64,000 bases of DNA from CAZRCZ01 sp964598765 (GTDB taxonomy: Bacteria > Sumerlaeota > Sumerlaeia > MVZB01 > JAJFLK01), in contig CAZRCZ010000001.1 of the NCBI GenBank assembly GCA_964598765.1, positions 1 to 64,000 of the forward strand, written 5' to 3'. The notes below the pieces were generated by a model. That model was given only the letters and a program-made list of their open reading frames with translations. It made no database searches and was not told where the DNA came from. The number at the start of each line of letters is the position of its first letter. Within the stretch, counting starts at the first letter, position 1. The translations under genes were made by a program, and so were the position numbers. Below, in pieces: positions 34,151 to 42,788 of the stretch.

Positions 34151-37100
34151 CGACCTCAACTGCCTCTCCCCAATCCGCAATCCGCAATCCGAAATCCACA
34201 TTTACTCACTTGCGGACGCTCGTCGTTATCGGCAATGGGATGGTCGGCCATCGCTTTTGCGAACGCTTGAATTCTCTCGATGCCAATTGCTTCTATAAGA
34301 TCGTCACGTTTTGCGAAGAGCCGCGCGTCGCTTATGACCGCGTGAATTTGACCGGATACCTTGGCGGAAAAACCGGCGATGAATTGAGTCTGACGAACCC
34401 CGAATGGTATCGGGAGCGAGGCTGCGATCTGCACATCGGCGAGCGGGCCGTCGGCATTGACCGCGAGCGAAGAATCGTTTTCTCCAACAAAGGACGCGCC
34501 ATCTCCTATGACCACGTCGTTCTGGCGACAGGCTCCGCGCCGTTTGTTCCGCCGCTCGACGGGATCAACAAGAGAGGTGTTTTCGTTTACCGCACGATCG
34601 AGGACCTCGACGCAATTCGCGAATACTGCCTTGGCAAGCAACGGGTCGCCGTCATGGGGGGCGGATTGCTCGGTCTGGAAGCCGCGCGCGCCGTGCAGGC
34701 GCTCGGTCTGGAAACGCACGTCCTCGAATTCGCGCCGCGCCTCATGCCGCGCCAGCTTGACGGTCCGGCGGCGGAAATCCTCGCCGAAAAAATCTCGGCG
34801 CTCGGCGTCCATCTTCATATCGGAACCCAGACGCGCCGCATCGAAGGCAATGATCGCGTCGAGCGTCTGCGCTTCGAGGACGACAATGCGCTCGAAGTGG
34901 ACGCCCTCATCGTCTCGGCGGGCATCCGGCCCCGCGATGAATTGGCGCGGGCTTGCGGCGTGCAAGTCGGAGAGCGCGGCGGCGTGGTCGTCAACGACAC
35001 GCTCGCCACGAGCGACCCGCGCATTTTCGCCATCGGCGAGGTCGCCCTTCACAGGGGAATGATCTACGGACTTGTCGCGCCCGGTTACGTGATGGCCGAA
35101 ACGCTCGCGGCGCATTTGACCGGAGGGAAAGTCGCCTTCAACGGCGCGGACCTGTCGGCGAAGCTCAAACTTCTCGGCGTGGAGGTCGCAAGCTTCGGCG
35201 ACGCCTTCGCCGACGGCGACGTGACACGTCACCTCGTTTACCGCGACACGCACAAAGGCATCTACAAGCGGGTCAATCTCTGTCGGGAAACCGGCCGGGT
35301 TTTGGGTGGAATGCTGGTCGGCGACGCTTCGGACTATGCGCGACTCCTGCATTACGCCCTTTCGGGGGAAAAACCGGAAGGGGATCCTTCGGCGCTGATT
35401 GTGCCACCCGGTTCCAACGGCGCGGGGAGCAACGGCGACCTACCCGACGCGATGCAAATCTGCCAATGCAACAATGTCTCCAAGGGTGCGATTCGCAAGG
35501 CGATCATCGAAGAGGACTTGACCACGCTCGGCCAGATCAAAAAGCGAACGCTCGCCGGAACCGGTTGTGGCGGGTGCGTGACGCTGGTGACCACGATCCT
35601 CAACGAGGAACTGAAGCGGATGGGCCGGAGCGTCAAGCGCGACCTTTGCGAGCATTTCCCTCTCTCGCGTCAAGATTTGTTCGCCGTCGTCAAAGTCAAG
35701 GGCATCCGAACATTCGACGACGCCATCAAGACCTGCGGACGCGGCGACGGTTGCGAAGTCTGCAAACCGGCGGTTGCTTCGATCCTCGCCAGCCTTTGGA
35801 ACGAGAACGTCTTTGAGAAAAACACGATTCAAGACACCAACGACCGCTTCCTCGCCAATATCCAACGGGGAGGAACGTATTCGGTGATCCCGCGCGTGCC
35901 GGGAGGCGAAATCACGCCGGACAAATTGATCGCGCTGGGAACCATCGCCAAGAAATTCGGCCTCTATACCAAAATCACCGGCGGCCAGCGGGTGGACCTG
36001 CTCGGAGCGCGCGTCGAGCAACTCCCTTCGATTTGGGAGGAACTGATCGCCGCCGGATTCGAGAGCGGCCACGCCTACGGCAAGGCTCTGCGGACGGTCA
36101 AAAGTTGCGTCGGTTGGACGTGGTGCCGCTACGGCGTGCAGGATTCGACCTCCATGGCGATCCGCGTTGAGAACCGCTACAAGGGTATCCGCGCCCCGCA
36201 CAAGATCAAGGCGGCGGTTTCCGGATGCACGCGCGAGTGCGCCGAGGCGCAGGGAAAAGATTTCGGCCTCATCGCCACGGAAAAAGGATGGAATCTTTAC
36301 GTCTGCGGAAACGGGGGCATGAAGCCGCGCCACGCCGATCTGCTCGCGTCCGATTTGGACGACGAGACCGCGATCAAATACATTGACCGCTTCCTCATGT
36401 ATTACATTCATACCGCCGACCGTCTCACGCGGACGTCGGTCTGGCTCGAAAGCCTCGAAGGAGGCATCGAGCATTTGCGCGAAGTCATCATCGAAGACAA
36501 GCTCGGCATCCGCGCCGAATTGGAACGCGACATTGAGCGGCTGATCACCAACTACAAATGCGAATGGAAAGAGGCCGTGGAGAATCCCGCACAACGCGCC
36601 CAGTTCCGTCATTTCGCCAACAGCGAAGAACCCGATCCCAACGTGCGATTCATCCCCGAACGCGACCAGCATCGCCCGGCGGACTGGCCGGATGCCGGGA
36701 CAAATGGCGCCATGGAGGTGGGGCAGGCACCCTGCCTGCCATTTTCGCAATCAAGCGCTGTAGAGGTGGAAGGGCAGGCGGGGCGACTGAACCACTCCAC
36801 CACGTGGTTCCGGGCGTGTCGGGTGGAAATGGTTCCCAACAACGGCGGCATCGCCGTCAAATACGGCGACACGCAAATCGCTATCTTCCAATTCGCCTCG
36901 CGGAATGAATGGTTCGCCACGCAAAACATGTGTCCCCATAAACGGGACATGGTGTTGGCGCGCGGGCTTCTGGGCGACTCGGCGGGCATCCCCAAAGTCG
37001 CCTGCCCGGTCCACAAAAAACTTTTCCGGCTAGATAGCGGCGCCTGTATTTCAGGCGAGGATTACCGGCTGGAAGTTTTCCCCGTCAAAATCGAAGACGA

Positions 37101-37173
37101 TTACGTGTATGTCGAACTGCCCTCAAAATTCGAATCGGCAACGCGCGATCTTTGCGCCGCGACGGCGCAATAA
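34147..37173 (+). CDS. nirB: Assimilatory nitrite reductase, NirB-NirD fusion
   Basis: This 1008-residue protein reduces nitrite to ammonium. The N-terminal half is an FAD/NAD(P)H module (TLVVIGNGMVGHRF, VMGGGLLGLEAARA). A BFD-like 2Fe-2S domain follows (Cys439, Cys441, Cys474, Cys477). The sulfite/nitrite reductase domain holds the sirohaem-4Fe-4S ligands Cys654, Cys660, Cys694 and Cys698. The C-terminal 120 residues are a NirD-type Rieske domain (Cys929-His931, Cys953-His956), usually a separate small subunit. Between the last two, about residues 855-885 are encoded by an intergenic-type repeat (EVGQAPCLPF...GQAGRLNH). The first 18 residues come from a CAATCCG tandem repeat and may not be conserved. 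It ends the nitrate operon. Confidence 0.93.
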   Translation: MTTSTASPQSAIRNPKSTFTHLRTLVVIGNGMVGHRFCERLNSLDANCFYKIVTFCEEPRVAYDRVNLTGYLGGKTGDELSLTNPEWYRERGCDLHIGERAVGIDRERRIVFSNKGRAISYDHVVLATGSAPFVPPLDGINKRGVFVYRTIEDLDAIREYCLGKQRVAVMGGGLLGLEAARAVQALGLETHVLEFAPRLMPRQLDGPAAEILAEKISALGVHLHIGTQTRRIEGNDRVERLRFEDDNALEVDALIVSAGIRPRDELARACGVQVGERGGVVVNDTLATSDPRIFAIGEVALHRGMIYGLVAPGYVMAETLAAHLTGGKVAFNGADLSAKLKLLGVEVASFGDAFADGDVTRHLVYRDTHKGIYKRVNLCRETGRVLGGMLVGDASDYARLLHYALSGEKPEGDPSALIVPPGSNGAGSNGDLPDAMQICQCNNVSKGAIRKAIIEEDLTTLGQIKKRTLAGTGCGGCVTLVTTILNEELKRMGRSVKRDLCEHFPLSRQDLFAVVKVKGIRTFDDAIKTCGRGDGCEVCKPAVASILASLWNENVFEKNTIQDTNDRFLANIQRGGTYSVIPRVPGGEITPDKLIALGTIAKKFGLYTKITGGQRVDLLGARVEQLPSIWEELIAAGFESGHAYGKALRTVKSCVGWTWCRYGVQDSTSMAIRVENRYKGIRAPHKIKAAVSGCTRECAEAQGKDFGLIATEKGWNLYVCGNGGMKPRHADLLASDLDDETAIKYIDRFLMYYIHTADRLTRTSVWLESLEGGIEHLREVIIEDKLGIRAELERDIERLITNYKCEWKEAVENPAQRAQFRHFANSEEPDPNVRFIPERDQHRPADWPDAGTNGAMEVGQAPCLPFSQSSAVEVEGQAGRLNHSTTWFRACRVEMVPNNGGIAVKYGDTQIAIFQFASRNEWFATQNMCPHKRDMVLARGLLGDSAGIPKVACPVHKKLFRLDSGACISGEDYRLEVFPVKIEDDYVYVELPSKFESATRDLCAATAQ
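36709..36800. repeat. GGCAGG palindromic repeat inserted in nirB
   Basis: The segment contains GTGGGGCAGGCACCCTGCCT followed by GCC, an inverted repeat, and then GGAAGGGCAGGCGGGGCGAC. A related palindrome (GTGGGGCAGGCAAGTTGCCT followed by GCC) lies in the intergenic DNA at about 59919-59941. In nirB the element keeps the frame open and supplies the linker before the Rieske domain. Confidence 0.65.
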
Positions 37174-37273
37174 TTTCCAGTTTCTCGACTTAGAATGGTC
37201 TCGCTTCCGAACGAATCTCCAAATGCCACATCCGACATTGCGCTCCGCCGCGATTGACACGTTCATACCGAAA

Positions 37274-38596
37274 TCAGAGCGTCCAGCCATTGCGGAACGT
37301 CGGTTTGACGATCCGCTCCGCCTCCGGCCAATTCAGCGCCTTCATGTTCAAGCCGTCCCATTCGATTTTTTTGCCGGCGACCAACGCGATGTTGCCGAGC
37401 AAAACGACCTCGGTGAGCGGTCCGGCGTTGTCGAAATTGGACAATGCGGGAGGTCCTCCCTTGCAGGCTTCCACCCACTCCTTGTGGTGTCCCGGGGAAA
37501 TCGGCATTTTCGATTCGGGTCCCTTGTAATCGGCGAATTTTGCCTTGGGCAGAAGCGTGTATTTCGCACCGTATGTATCGGGCACGTAGAGTTTGCCCTC
37601 GTCGCCGATCAGAAGGGATCCGTTGTCGGCCATTTCCTCCCCTTCGATCAGCGCCGGATCGGGCCGTTTGCCGCCGTCATACCACGTCATCGTTACGGGC
37701 GGCAGATCGCCCCGCTGGGGAAAGTCATACTTGATGATGCTCCATTTCGGATACGTCTCCTCGTGTTTGTCGGAGACTTCAGCTTCGACACTGACGGGAT
37801 ATTGAAGTTTGAGCGCCCAGAATCCCAAGTCGGCGATGTGACAAGCCATGTCGCCGAGCGCGCCGGTGCCGAAATCGCGCCAGCCGCGCCAGACCTTCGG
37901 AAGGTAGGCCGGATTGTAGGGTCGCTCGGACGCCGGACCCAGCCAGATGTCCCACTTGAGCGTCGGCGGGACGGGAGGGGAATCGGCGGGGCGGTCCATC
38001 GCGCAGGGCCAGTGCGGACGGTCGGTCCATGCGTGGAACTCGCGCACTTTGCCGATCGCTCCGGCCTGCACCAACTCCACGGCGCGCCGGAGATTCCAGC
38101 CGGCGTGGCCATGATTGCCCATCTGCGTCATGACTTTCATCTCGCGGGCGATCCGGCTCATCTCGCGGACCTCCCAGATCGAATGAGCCATCGGCTTTTC
38201 GACATAGACGTGTTTTCCGAGACGCATCGCCGCGACGGAGATGACGGCGTGCGAGTGGTCCGGAACCGTCACGACGACGGCGTCCAAACTCTTTTCTTTA
38301 TCGAGCATCTCCCGGAAATCGCGGTATTGATTCGCCTTGGGAGCCATTCGGCGCGCCAGCGCGCCGAGCGTGTCGTCCACGTCGCACAGGGCGATGATGT
38401 TCTGCTTGAATCCGTTGATCTGGATGAAGTTGGTCTCTCCCTTGTTGCCGATTCCGACCATTCCGATGTTCAGCTTTTCATTCGGGGATTCCCCTCCTTG
38501 CAGAATGGCGGGTCCGGCCAAGATGCCGGTCCCCGCCGCCAAGGCGGATTTGATGAAATCGCGACGGCCGATGGGATGGGTGGTTTGATGGTTCAT
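37274..38596 (-). CDS. Gfo/Idh/MocA oxidoreductase, Tat-exported (1)
   Basis: This 440-residue protein is a nucleotide-dependent sugar oxidoreductase with an exported topology. The Tat signal is GRRDFIKSALAAGTGILAG; the Rossmann motif is IGMVGIGNKGETNF; the catalytic EKP lies in KHVYVEKPMAHSIWE. A GALGDMACHIADL motif and a C-terminal region ending VKPTFRNGWTL match the large PVC 'Gfo/Idh/MocA with twin-arginine' group. The Met at 38596 (AAGGAAGAGG upstream) is chosen over the longer frame. It is convergent with nirB, and 59% or so of its layout parallels the second copy at 58431-59783. Substrate unknown. Confidence 0.9.
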   Translation of the reverse strand: MNHQTTHPIGRRDFIKSALAAGTGILAGPAILQGGESPNEKLNIGMVGIGNKGETNFIQINGFKQNIIALCDVDDTLGALARRMAPKANQYRDFREMLDKEKSLDAVVVTVPDHSHAVISVAAMRLGKHVYVEKPMAHSIWEVREMSRIAREMKVMTQMGNHGHAGWNLRRAVELVQAGAIGKVREFHAWTDRPHWPCAMDRPADSPPVPPTLKWDIWLGPASERPYNPAYLPKVWRGWRDFGTGALGDMACHIADLGFWALKLQYPVSVEAEVSDKHEETYPKWSIIKYDFPQRGDLPPVTMTWYDGGKRPDPALIEGEEMADNGSLLIGDEGKLYVPDTYGAKYTLLPKAKFADYKGPESKMPISPGHHKEWVEACKGGPPALSNFDNAGPLTEVVLLGNIALVAGKKIEWDGLNMKALNWPEAERIVKPTFRNGWTL

Positions 38597-38720
38597 GGTT
38601 GCCTCTTCCTTTTCGTCGGCAATCATCCCGATAACTTCTTCCCCAATCAACCGTGGATTTTCGTTTCACTTAGGAAGACGTGTCCGAAAACTGGAACGCA
38701 CCCGATTCCCGGGACAAATT

Positions 38721-39021
38721 GAAAAATTGCGAAACGAAGCCAATTTGAATGGGGATGGATAGGATGAACGGGATGAAGAATCAACCGCCAAGACGCCAAG
38801 AACGCCAAGAAAGAAAATTGCGAAACGAAGCCAATTTGGAGGCGGGAGCGTTGATTTGGTTTGAGATGGATCATTCGATCTTCAAGAAGCCGCAGATTAT
38901 TCATTAAGGAGGGAGAAGGAGAAAGATAGAGATCATGGAAAGGCTCCGGCGACCGATTTGCCGGTTGGATTATGGATGGAGGGGCGTTGCAGGGCGATTC
39001 CCTTGGAGGACCTTATGGACC
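38721..39021. repeat. interspersed repeat R1, copy B
   Basis: Collinear with 1420-1741. It has the two GCGAAACGAAGCCAATTTG blocks, GAGATGGATCATTCGATCTT, an AGGAGGGAG block and the tail TTGGAGGACCTTATGGACCC. Between the two AAGCCAATT blocks there is an insertion of CCGCCAAGACGCCAAGAACG type, itself a common repeat in this window. Confidence 0.7.
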
Positions 39022-39029
39022 CGTAGCGG

Positions 39030-39090
39030 ACCTGAAATTCGTGGGACAGGCACGCGGACGAATCCCCGCGAGACGGTCCCCGAGTTTCCC
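39030..39090. repeat. repeat R2, copy A
   Basis: Begins CCTGAAATTCGTGGGACAGG and continues with CACGCGG, CCCCGCGAG and TTTCCCGC. It matches 39500-39562 with small differences. Confidence 0.65.
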
Positions 39091-39499
39091 GCGTTTTCCA
39101 CCCAGCCGCAGGAGCGGCGGAAGTAATCCAGCCCCAACCGGAAGGTTGGGGATACAAATCCCCTCGCACAAGATCAAGCTCCGGCAGGAGCGACATAAAT
39201 CAAACGGAATATATCGCCCCTCCCGGGGCTTGGACGATTTTACGGTTGTTCCTCGCGTCCCCATGCTTCCGCATGGGGCTAAAATTATTTCGCCGCTGAC
39301 GCGGCATTGAGATTCGCGGTACAGGTTACGAAGCGAGAACACAGCCGAGGGGGGCTGTGCCATGTGAAATCTCCGCGAGACTGTTCATGAATTTCCCTAT
39401 TTCGATTACGAGCACGAGCACGAAAGAAATGTGGCCAAACGACGGTTAGAGACCCATCGTTTGGCTATTGCATTGAGGGAACCGAAGCGGGAAAATGGC

Positions 39500-39562
39500 C
39501 TGAAATTCGTGGGACAGGGACGCGGTCAAGTCCCCGCGAGCCAAGCTCCGAATTTCCCGCAG
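39500..39562. repeat. repeat R2, copy B
   Basis: Begins CCTGAAATTCGTGGGACAGG and runs through ACGCGG, CCCCGCGAG and TTTCCCGC, as at 39030-39090. It ends just before the DUF309 gene, so it may carry that gene's 5' leader. Confidence 0.65.
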
Positions 39563-39566
39563 GAAT

Positions 39567-39932
39567 ATGGATCAGCGTTACCTCAAGTTCTTCGATCTGT
39601 TCAACGAGCGCGATTTTTACGAGTGCCACGAAGTGCTGGAGGATCTCTGGATGGAGACGTTTGCCTCGGAACGTCCTTATTATCAAGGGCTGATTCAGAC
39701 GGCCACGGCATTTTACCATCTGGAGAATGGCAATTTGGCGGGCGCGAGAAAATTGTTTGCCACCGGTCTGCAATATCTCAAACCCTTTCCCGACCTCTAC
39801 TTGGGGTTCGATCTTGGAACTTATCGCAGAACCTGCGCCGATTGGTTGGAGCGCGTGAATCGGAAAGTTCGCGGCGAAGAAGCCGATTTGAACCCGGATT
39901 CGTTTCCGGTCCTCCGTCTTCAAGCCTCATAA
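39567..39932 (+). CDS. DUF309 domain protein
   Basis: The 121-residue product matches DUF309: FNERDFYECHEVLEDLWMET, followed by YYQGLIQTATAFYHLENGNLAGARKLF. The family is a helical protein of unknown biochemical role with conserved His/Glu (CHEVLE) and Tyr-Gln residues. Full length for the family. It lies just after a repeat island and 66 bases before rsmD on the same strand; a CTTGGCGTCTTGGCGG half-repeat sits between them. Confidence 0.88.
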   Translation: MDQRYLKFFDLFNERDFYECHEVLEDLWMETFASERPYYQGLIQTATAFYHLENGNLAGARKLFATGLQYLKPFPDLYLGFDLGTYRRTCADWLERVNRKVRGEEADLNPDSFPVLRLQAS

Positions 39933-39998
39933 TCTACTTGGCACTCTTGGCGTCTTGGCGGTTTTTCCTCCTTCTTCCGAGAGTGAATGGGCAATTCA

Positions 39999-40559
39999 AT
40001 GCGAATCATCGCCGGCGACAAAAAAAGACTTCTTCTGAAAGCGCCCAAGGGAGACGCCACCCGCCCGACGCTGGCTAAGGTGCGCGAGGCTCTCTTCATG
40101 ATTCTTGCGGATCGCGTTCAAGATGCGCGCGTTCTTGATCTTTTCGCCGGAGCCGGAACGCTGGGATTGGAAGCGTTGAGCAGGGGAGCGACGGAATCGG
40201 TCTTCGTCGAGTCGGCGGTCCCGGCTTTGATTGCGTTGCGAACCAACGCGGAAAAAATGAATTGTCTCGACCGCGCGAAGATCATCCGCGCCGACGCCTT
40301 GCGGTTTGTTTCGCGTGAACCGGTCAATCCATCGCCGTTTGATCTTATTATCGCCGATCCTCCTTATGGAAAAGGACTCGCCGACGAGGTTTTGAAGCGA
40401 TTGGCCGATCACTCCGAAAAATGGCTTGCGGCGGAAGGCGTCGTCGTCGCGCAGGTCGGCAGGAATGATCCGCTGGCCGAAAGCTACGGCCCGCTCATGC
40501 GGACGGATTCCCGACGCTACGGTCAAACGCGGCTGGATTTCTTTTCGCGGTCATCGTGA
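39999..40559 (+). CDS. rsmD: 16S rRNA (guanine966-N2)-methyltransferase RsmD
   Basis: This 186-residue protein begins MRIIAGDKKRLLLKAPKG, matching the conserved RsmD opening, and continues TRPTLAKVREALFMIL, VLDLFAGAGTLGLEALSRGA (SAM-binding motif I) and FDLIIADPPYGKG (catalytic DPPY). It methylates G966 in 16S rRNA during 30S assembly. The Met at 39999 is chosen because homologues start at MRIIAG; an ATG four codons earlier is possible. Confidence 0.93.
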   Translation: MRIIAGDKKRLLLKAPKGDATRPTLAKVREALFMILADRVQDARVLDLFAGAGTLGLEALSRGATESVFVESAVPALIALRTNAEKMNCLDRAKIIRADALRFVSREPVNPSPFDLIIADPPYGKGLADEVLKRLADHSEKWLAAEGVVVAQVGRNDPLAESYGPLMRTDSRRYGQTRLDFFSRSS

Positions 40560-40572
40560 TTTTACTTGAGGT

Positions 40573-40684
40573 TTTTCACCACCAAGAAACAAAGACACCA
40601 AGCGAATCGGATTCGAGGAAAAGCAAATCCGATGGGGCCTACGAAGCATCTTTTCCTTGGTGTCTTGGCGACTTGGTGGTGAAA
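40573..40684. repeat. CCACCAAG hairpin repeat
   Basis: Arms TTTTCACCACCAAGAAACAA and the complementary CTTGGCGACTTGGTGGTGAA enclose a shorter GACACCAAG/CTTGGTGTC pair and a 50-base loop that itself contains CGAATCGGATTCG. It sits between rsmD and the next gene and could terminate the rsmD transcript. Confidence 0.75.
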
Positions 40685-40716
40685 TAGCCTCCTCGAACGA
40701 CAAGGCGACATTTCCG

Positions 40717-41910
40717 ATGCGCATCATTTCCTTTCTGATCTTGCTGGCGGTTGCAATCTTTTGCGTGGAGGCATTTATTTTCCGCGGCCAATGCGATTCC
40801 ACGTTTCAAGGAGCGGTTGGCTATCTTCCCGACCGTCCCGACGAGGCGCTCAAGGCAATCAAGCCGATTTTTACCTACAGCGACATCACAACCTTCGGCA
40901 AGGCAGGAGAGACGGAGGAAAAATTCTTCGCCGCCATGCGGGACAAGATCACCGGCGAGTTGGAATCGCCGAAGGTTAACGATCAGCAGTGGCCGAATAA
41001 ACTGGAAGCCAATCTGCGGGTTCTGACCGAAGCTCAAAGCGGTTTGAATTATTCCACCGAGAAACGTCGAGCCGAGATCGTCGAAGCCGTTCAGAAGGCC
41101 GAACCCCGGTTGCGGGAGCAAGTCGGCTTGGCGGCTTGGGACAATCTCGTCGCCAAAATGGACCGCGCGAGGGACCAAGCGTGGATACCGGTCGGTTCGA
41201 TGAACGGCGCGGAGGAATGGATTCAGGGACTTCACGCCGTGGATCGCAAGGCCATTGGGCTGAGGGAAGCCATGAGCAACGCCAAAGGAGCATTCGTCAG
41301 GGGAATTTCCGCGTTGGGTCTTAAGCCGAGCGAAAAACCGGATGATCCTTGGATCGGAGCCTTGGCCAAGCCCGTTTCGGACAAGCAACTCATCGTCGCG
41401 CAGGAAGCCTTTGCCGGAGGGGAGGGAGCCTGCAATTGGTTTCAGAATTCTTTTCACGAGTTGACGCCGGAGCTTCAGGCGATGTGGGCAAAATTGCGGT
41501 TCAATCGCGCCGCGATCAACGTCGCGCATTTGGCCGATTTGGGAACCGCCGGATCGAGCAAAGCCAGCGATTATCTCATTAAACTTTACATCACTCCCAA
41601 TCGGGAGACGATTCCCACGGATGGAGAAATTTACGGGGCGTTCCTTGGATCGGTCTCGGCCGATTTGGATGGGATGGTCCGATATTTCGATGGGCAGGCG
41701 TCATCGGATACTGCGGAATCTTTTGTTTGGCGAGCCTTGGGGCATTGGACCCAACGCCAGCTAGGATTGGCAACAGGCAACGGCGGATTAGCGCAAAATG
41801 GACTAGCGGCGTATCGGGCGGTTCGGAATCAAGCGGGTGGGGACTCAAATGTGGCCAAGGCTATTGGGGAGATCGAAAGTAGCGGCGGGATGTATATCTT
41901 GTTGAAATAA
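40717..41910 (+). CDS. Secreted or anchored protein of unknown function
   Basis: This 397-residue protein is not recognised. It begins with a signal or anchor sequence (MRIISFLILLAVAIFCVEAF). The rest is mainly helical, with Trp and charged residues (LREQVGLAAWDNLVAKMDRA, ESFVWRALGHWTQRQLGLA), and shows no enzyme motif. A long frame runs in from 40657, but that part lies in the hairpin repeat, so the Met at 40717 is preferred. It stands alone between rsmD and the AT-rich leader of the Hsp20 gene. Confidence 0.65.
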   Translation: MRIISFLILLAVAIFCVEAFIFRGQCDSTFQGAVGYLPDRPDEALKAIKPIFTYSDITTFGKAGETEEKFFAAMRDKITGELESPKVNDQQWPNKLEANLRVLTEAQSGLNYSTEKRRAEIVEAVQKAEPRLREQVGLAAWDNLVAKMDRARDQAWIPVGSMNGAEEWIQGLHAVDRKAIGLREAMSNAKGAFVRGISALGLKPSEKPDDPWIGALAKPVSDKQLIVAQEAFAGGEGACNWFQNSFHELTPELQAMWAKLRFNRAAINVAHLADLGTAGSSKASDYLIKLYITPNRETIPTDGEIYGAFLGSVSADLDGMVRYFDGQASSDTAESFVWRALGHWTQRQLGLATGNGGLAQNGLAAYRAVRNQAGGDSNVAKAIGEIESSGGMYILLK

Positions 41911-42229
41911 AACGATCTACACGAGATTAATTGGCGTTATGCCTTGTATCGTAACGACGCATAATCTAGGGTTCGGCCACCGCTATAAAGATCAGAAATT
42001 AGGCATTTTTGAGACACTACGTTTCAAACCATCAAAAATGTATCAAGATGATGCAACAATGCAACTTCTCCACCTCTCATACGATTTTCGGATTTTAACG
42101 TAAGTATAGTATTAACAGTGAGGGAGATGGATCGTCCGTTGCGTGACGCTCTTGGCATGGAGGTTGCTTTTAGAATCGGCACAGGCCACGGGAGCGAAGG
42201 TGGCCAAGGAAGAATCTGAAGAGGAGGAC
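41911..42229. other. AT-rich leader upstream of the Hsp20 gene
   Basis: These 319 bases are more AT-rich than their surroundings. A TATAGT at about 42115 could be a -10 box, but I see no good -35, no CIRCE inverted repeat and no sigma-32 consensus. A frame open from 42143 joins that of Hsp20 but has no family support before 42230. Confidence 0.4.
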
Positions 42230-42718
42230 ATGGCCATGACACTCATCAAGCACAAATCAGGAAAGGAAGTCGCCCGCGAGGTTCCGGCCTTGTGGACGGA
42301 CGGCGATCCGTTGGATCGCTGGTTTGAGGGAATGGTTCCTTCCTTCTGGCGAAGGATGCCTCGAACGATGAGCGACGAGCCGGTGGTTTATTCGCCGCCG
42401 GTGGACATTTATCAGGACGGCGATCAAGTGGTGGTCAAGGCGGAATTGCCCGGAGTCAAAGCGGATGACATTGAACTGACGATTCACGGCGACACCATGA
42501 CGCTGAAGGGAAGCAAGAAGTTCGAGGAAAAAGGACGCGACGGCGGTTATCAATACACCGAGCGGCGCTACGGTGAATTTCTTCGCACCTTCTCGTTGCC
42601 GACGCCGGTGGATGAATCCAAGGTGAAAGCTGATTTCAAGGAAGGAGTCCTTGAAATTCACATGCCGATTGCGGAGGAAGCCAAACCGCACAGGATCAGC
42701 ATCGCCGAAACCAAATAA
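42230..42718 (+). CDS. Hsp20/alpha-crystallin small heat-shock protein
   Basis: This 162-residue chaperone holds the alpha-crystallin domain from about residue 50: PVDIYQDGDQVVVKAELPGV, KADDIELTIHGDTMTLKG, YQYTERRYGEFLRTFSLP, then ADFKEGVLEIHMPI and the short C-terminal extension PHRISIAE, in which the usual IxI motif appears as ISI. It prevents aggregation of unfolding proteins. GAGGAG just before the ATG at 42230 fixes the start. It is a single-gene unit with its own terminator. Confidence 0.93.
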   Translation: MAMTLIKHKSGKEVAREVPALWTDGDPLDRWFEGMVPSFWRRMPRTMSDEPVVYSPPVDIYQDGDQVVVKAELPGVKADDIELTIHGDTMTLKGSKKFEEKGRDGGYQYTERRYGEFLRTFSLPTPVDESKVKADFKEGVLEIHMPIAEEAKPHRISIAETK

Positions 42719-42756
42719 CGCCCAACTAACTCCATTGAACGCGACCCGAACATGGA

Positions 42757-42788
42757 GGCGCTCCTTGGGAGCGCCTCTTCTTTTTATT
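42757..42788 (+). terminator. Rho-independent terminator after Hsp20
   Basis: A perfect 9-bp stem GAGGCGCTC/GAGCGCCTC with a short CTTGG loop is followed by a T-rich tract (TTCTTTTT). It lies 38 bases after the Hsp20 stop and overlaps the 3' end of the opposing sulfatase-like gene. The T-tract is on the Hsp20 side only. Confidence 0.88.

Larger units (their letters stand above)
38597..39566. other. repeat island, no gene
   Basis: These 970 bases hold at least four repeat elements and no convincing gene. They are R1 copy B (38721-39021), R2 copy A (39030-39090), a run of hairpins (CCCCAACCGGAAGGTTGGGG near 39133, CCCCTCCCGGGG near 39216, CCCCATGCTTCCGCATGGGG near 39260) and R2 copy B (39500-39562). 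A CCGCCAAGACGCCAAG half-hairpin lies at 38787-38812, and its complement-like half (CTTGGCGTCTTGGCGG) at 39943-39962. Confidence 0.65.

Noticed and set aside
34156..36750. Two long minus-strand ORFs (398 and 436 codons) opposite nirB
   Set aside because: High-GC antisense frames over a gene with complete FeS, sirohaem and Rieske ligands.
37109..38722. 537-codon plus-strand ORF opposite the Gfo/Idh gene
   Set aside because: Antisense shadow of a clear oxidoreductase gene with Tat signal, Rossmann motif and EKP.
38721..39360. CRISPR array in the repeat island
   Set aside because: Repeats are of several unrelated kinds, irregularly spaced, without uniform spacers or cas genes.
39932..39965. TGGCAC...TTGG near 39936 as a second sigma-54 site
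   Set aside because: Spacing is wrong and the sequence belongs to the CTTGGCGTCTTGGCGG repeat half.
41911..42229. CIRCE or sigma-32 element before the Hsp20 gene
   Set aside because: I looked for TTAGCACTC-N9-GAGTGCTAA and CTTGAA...CCCAT patterns and found neither.
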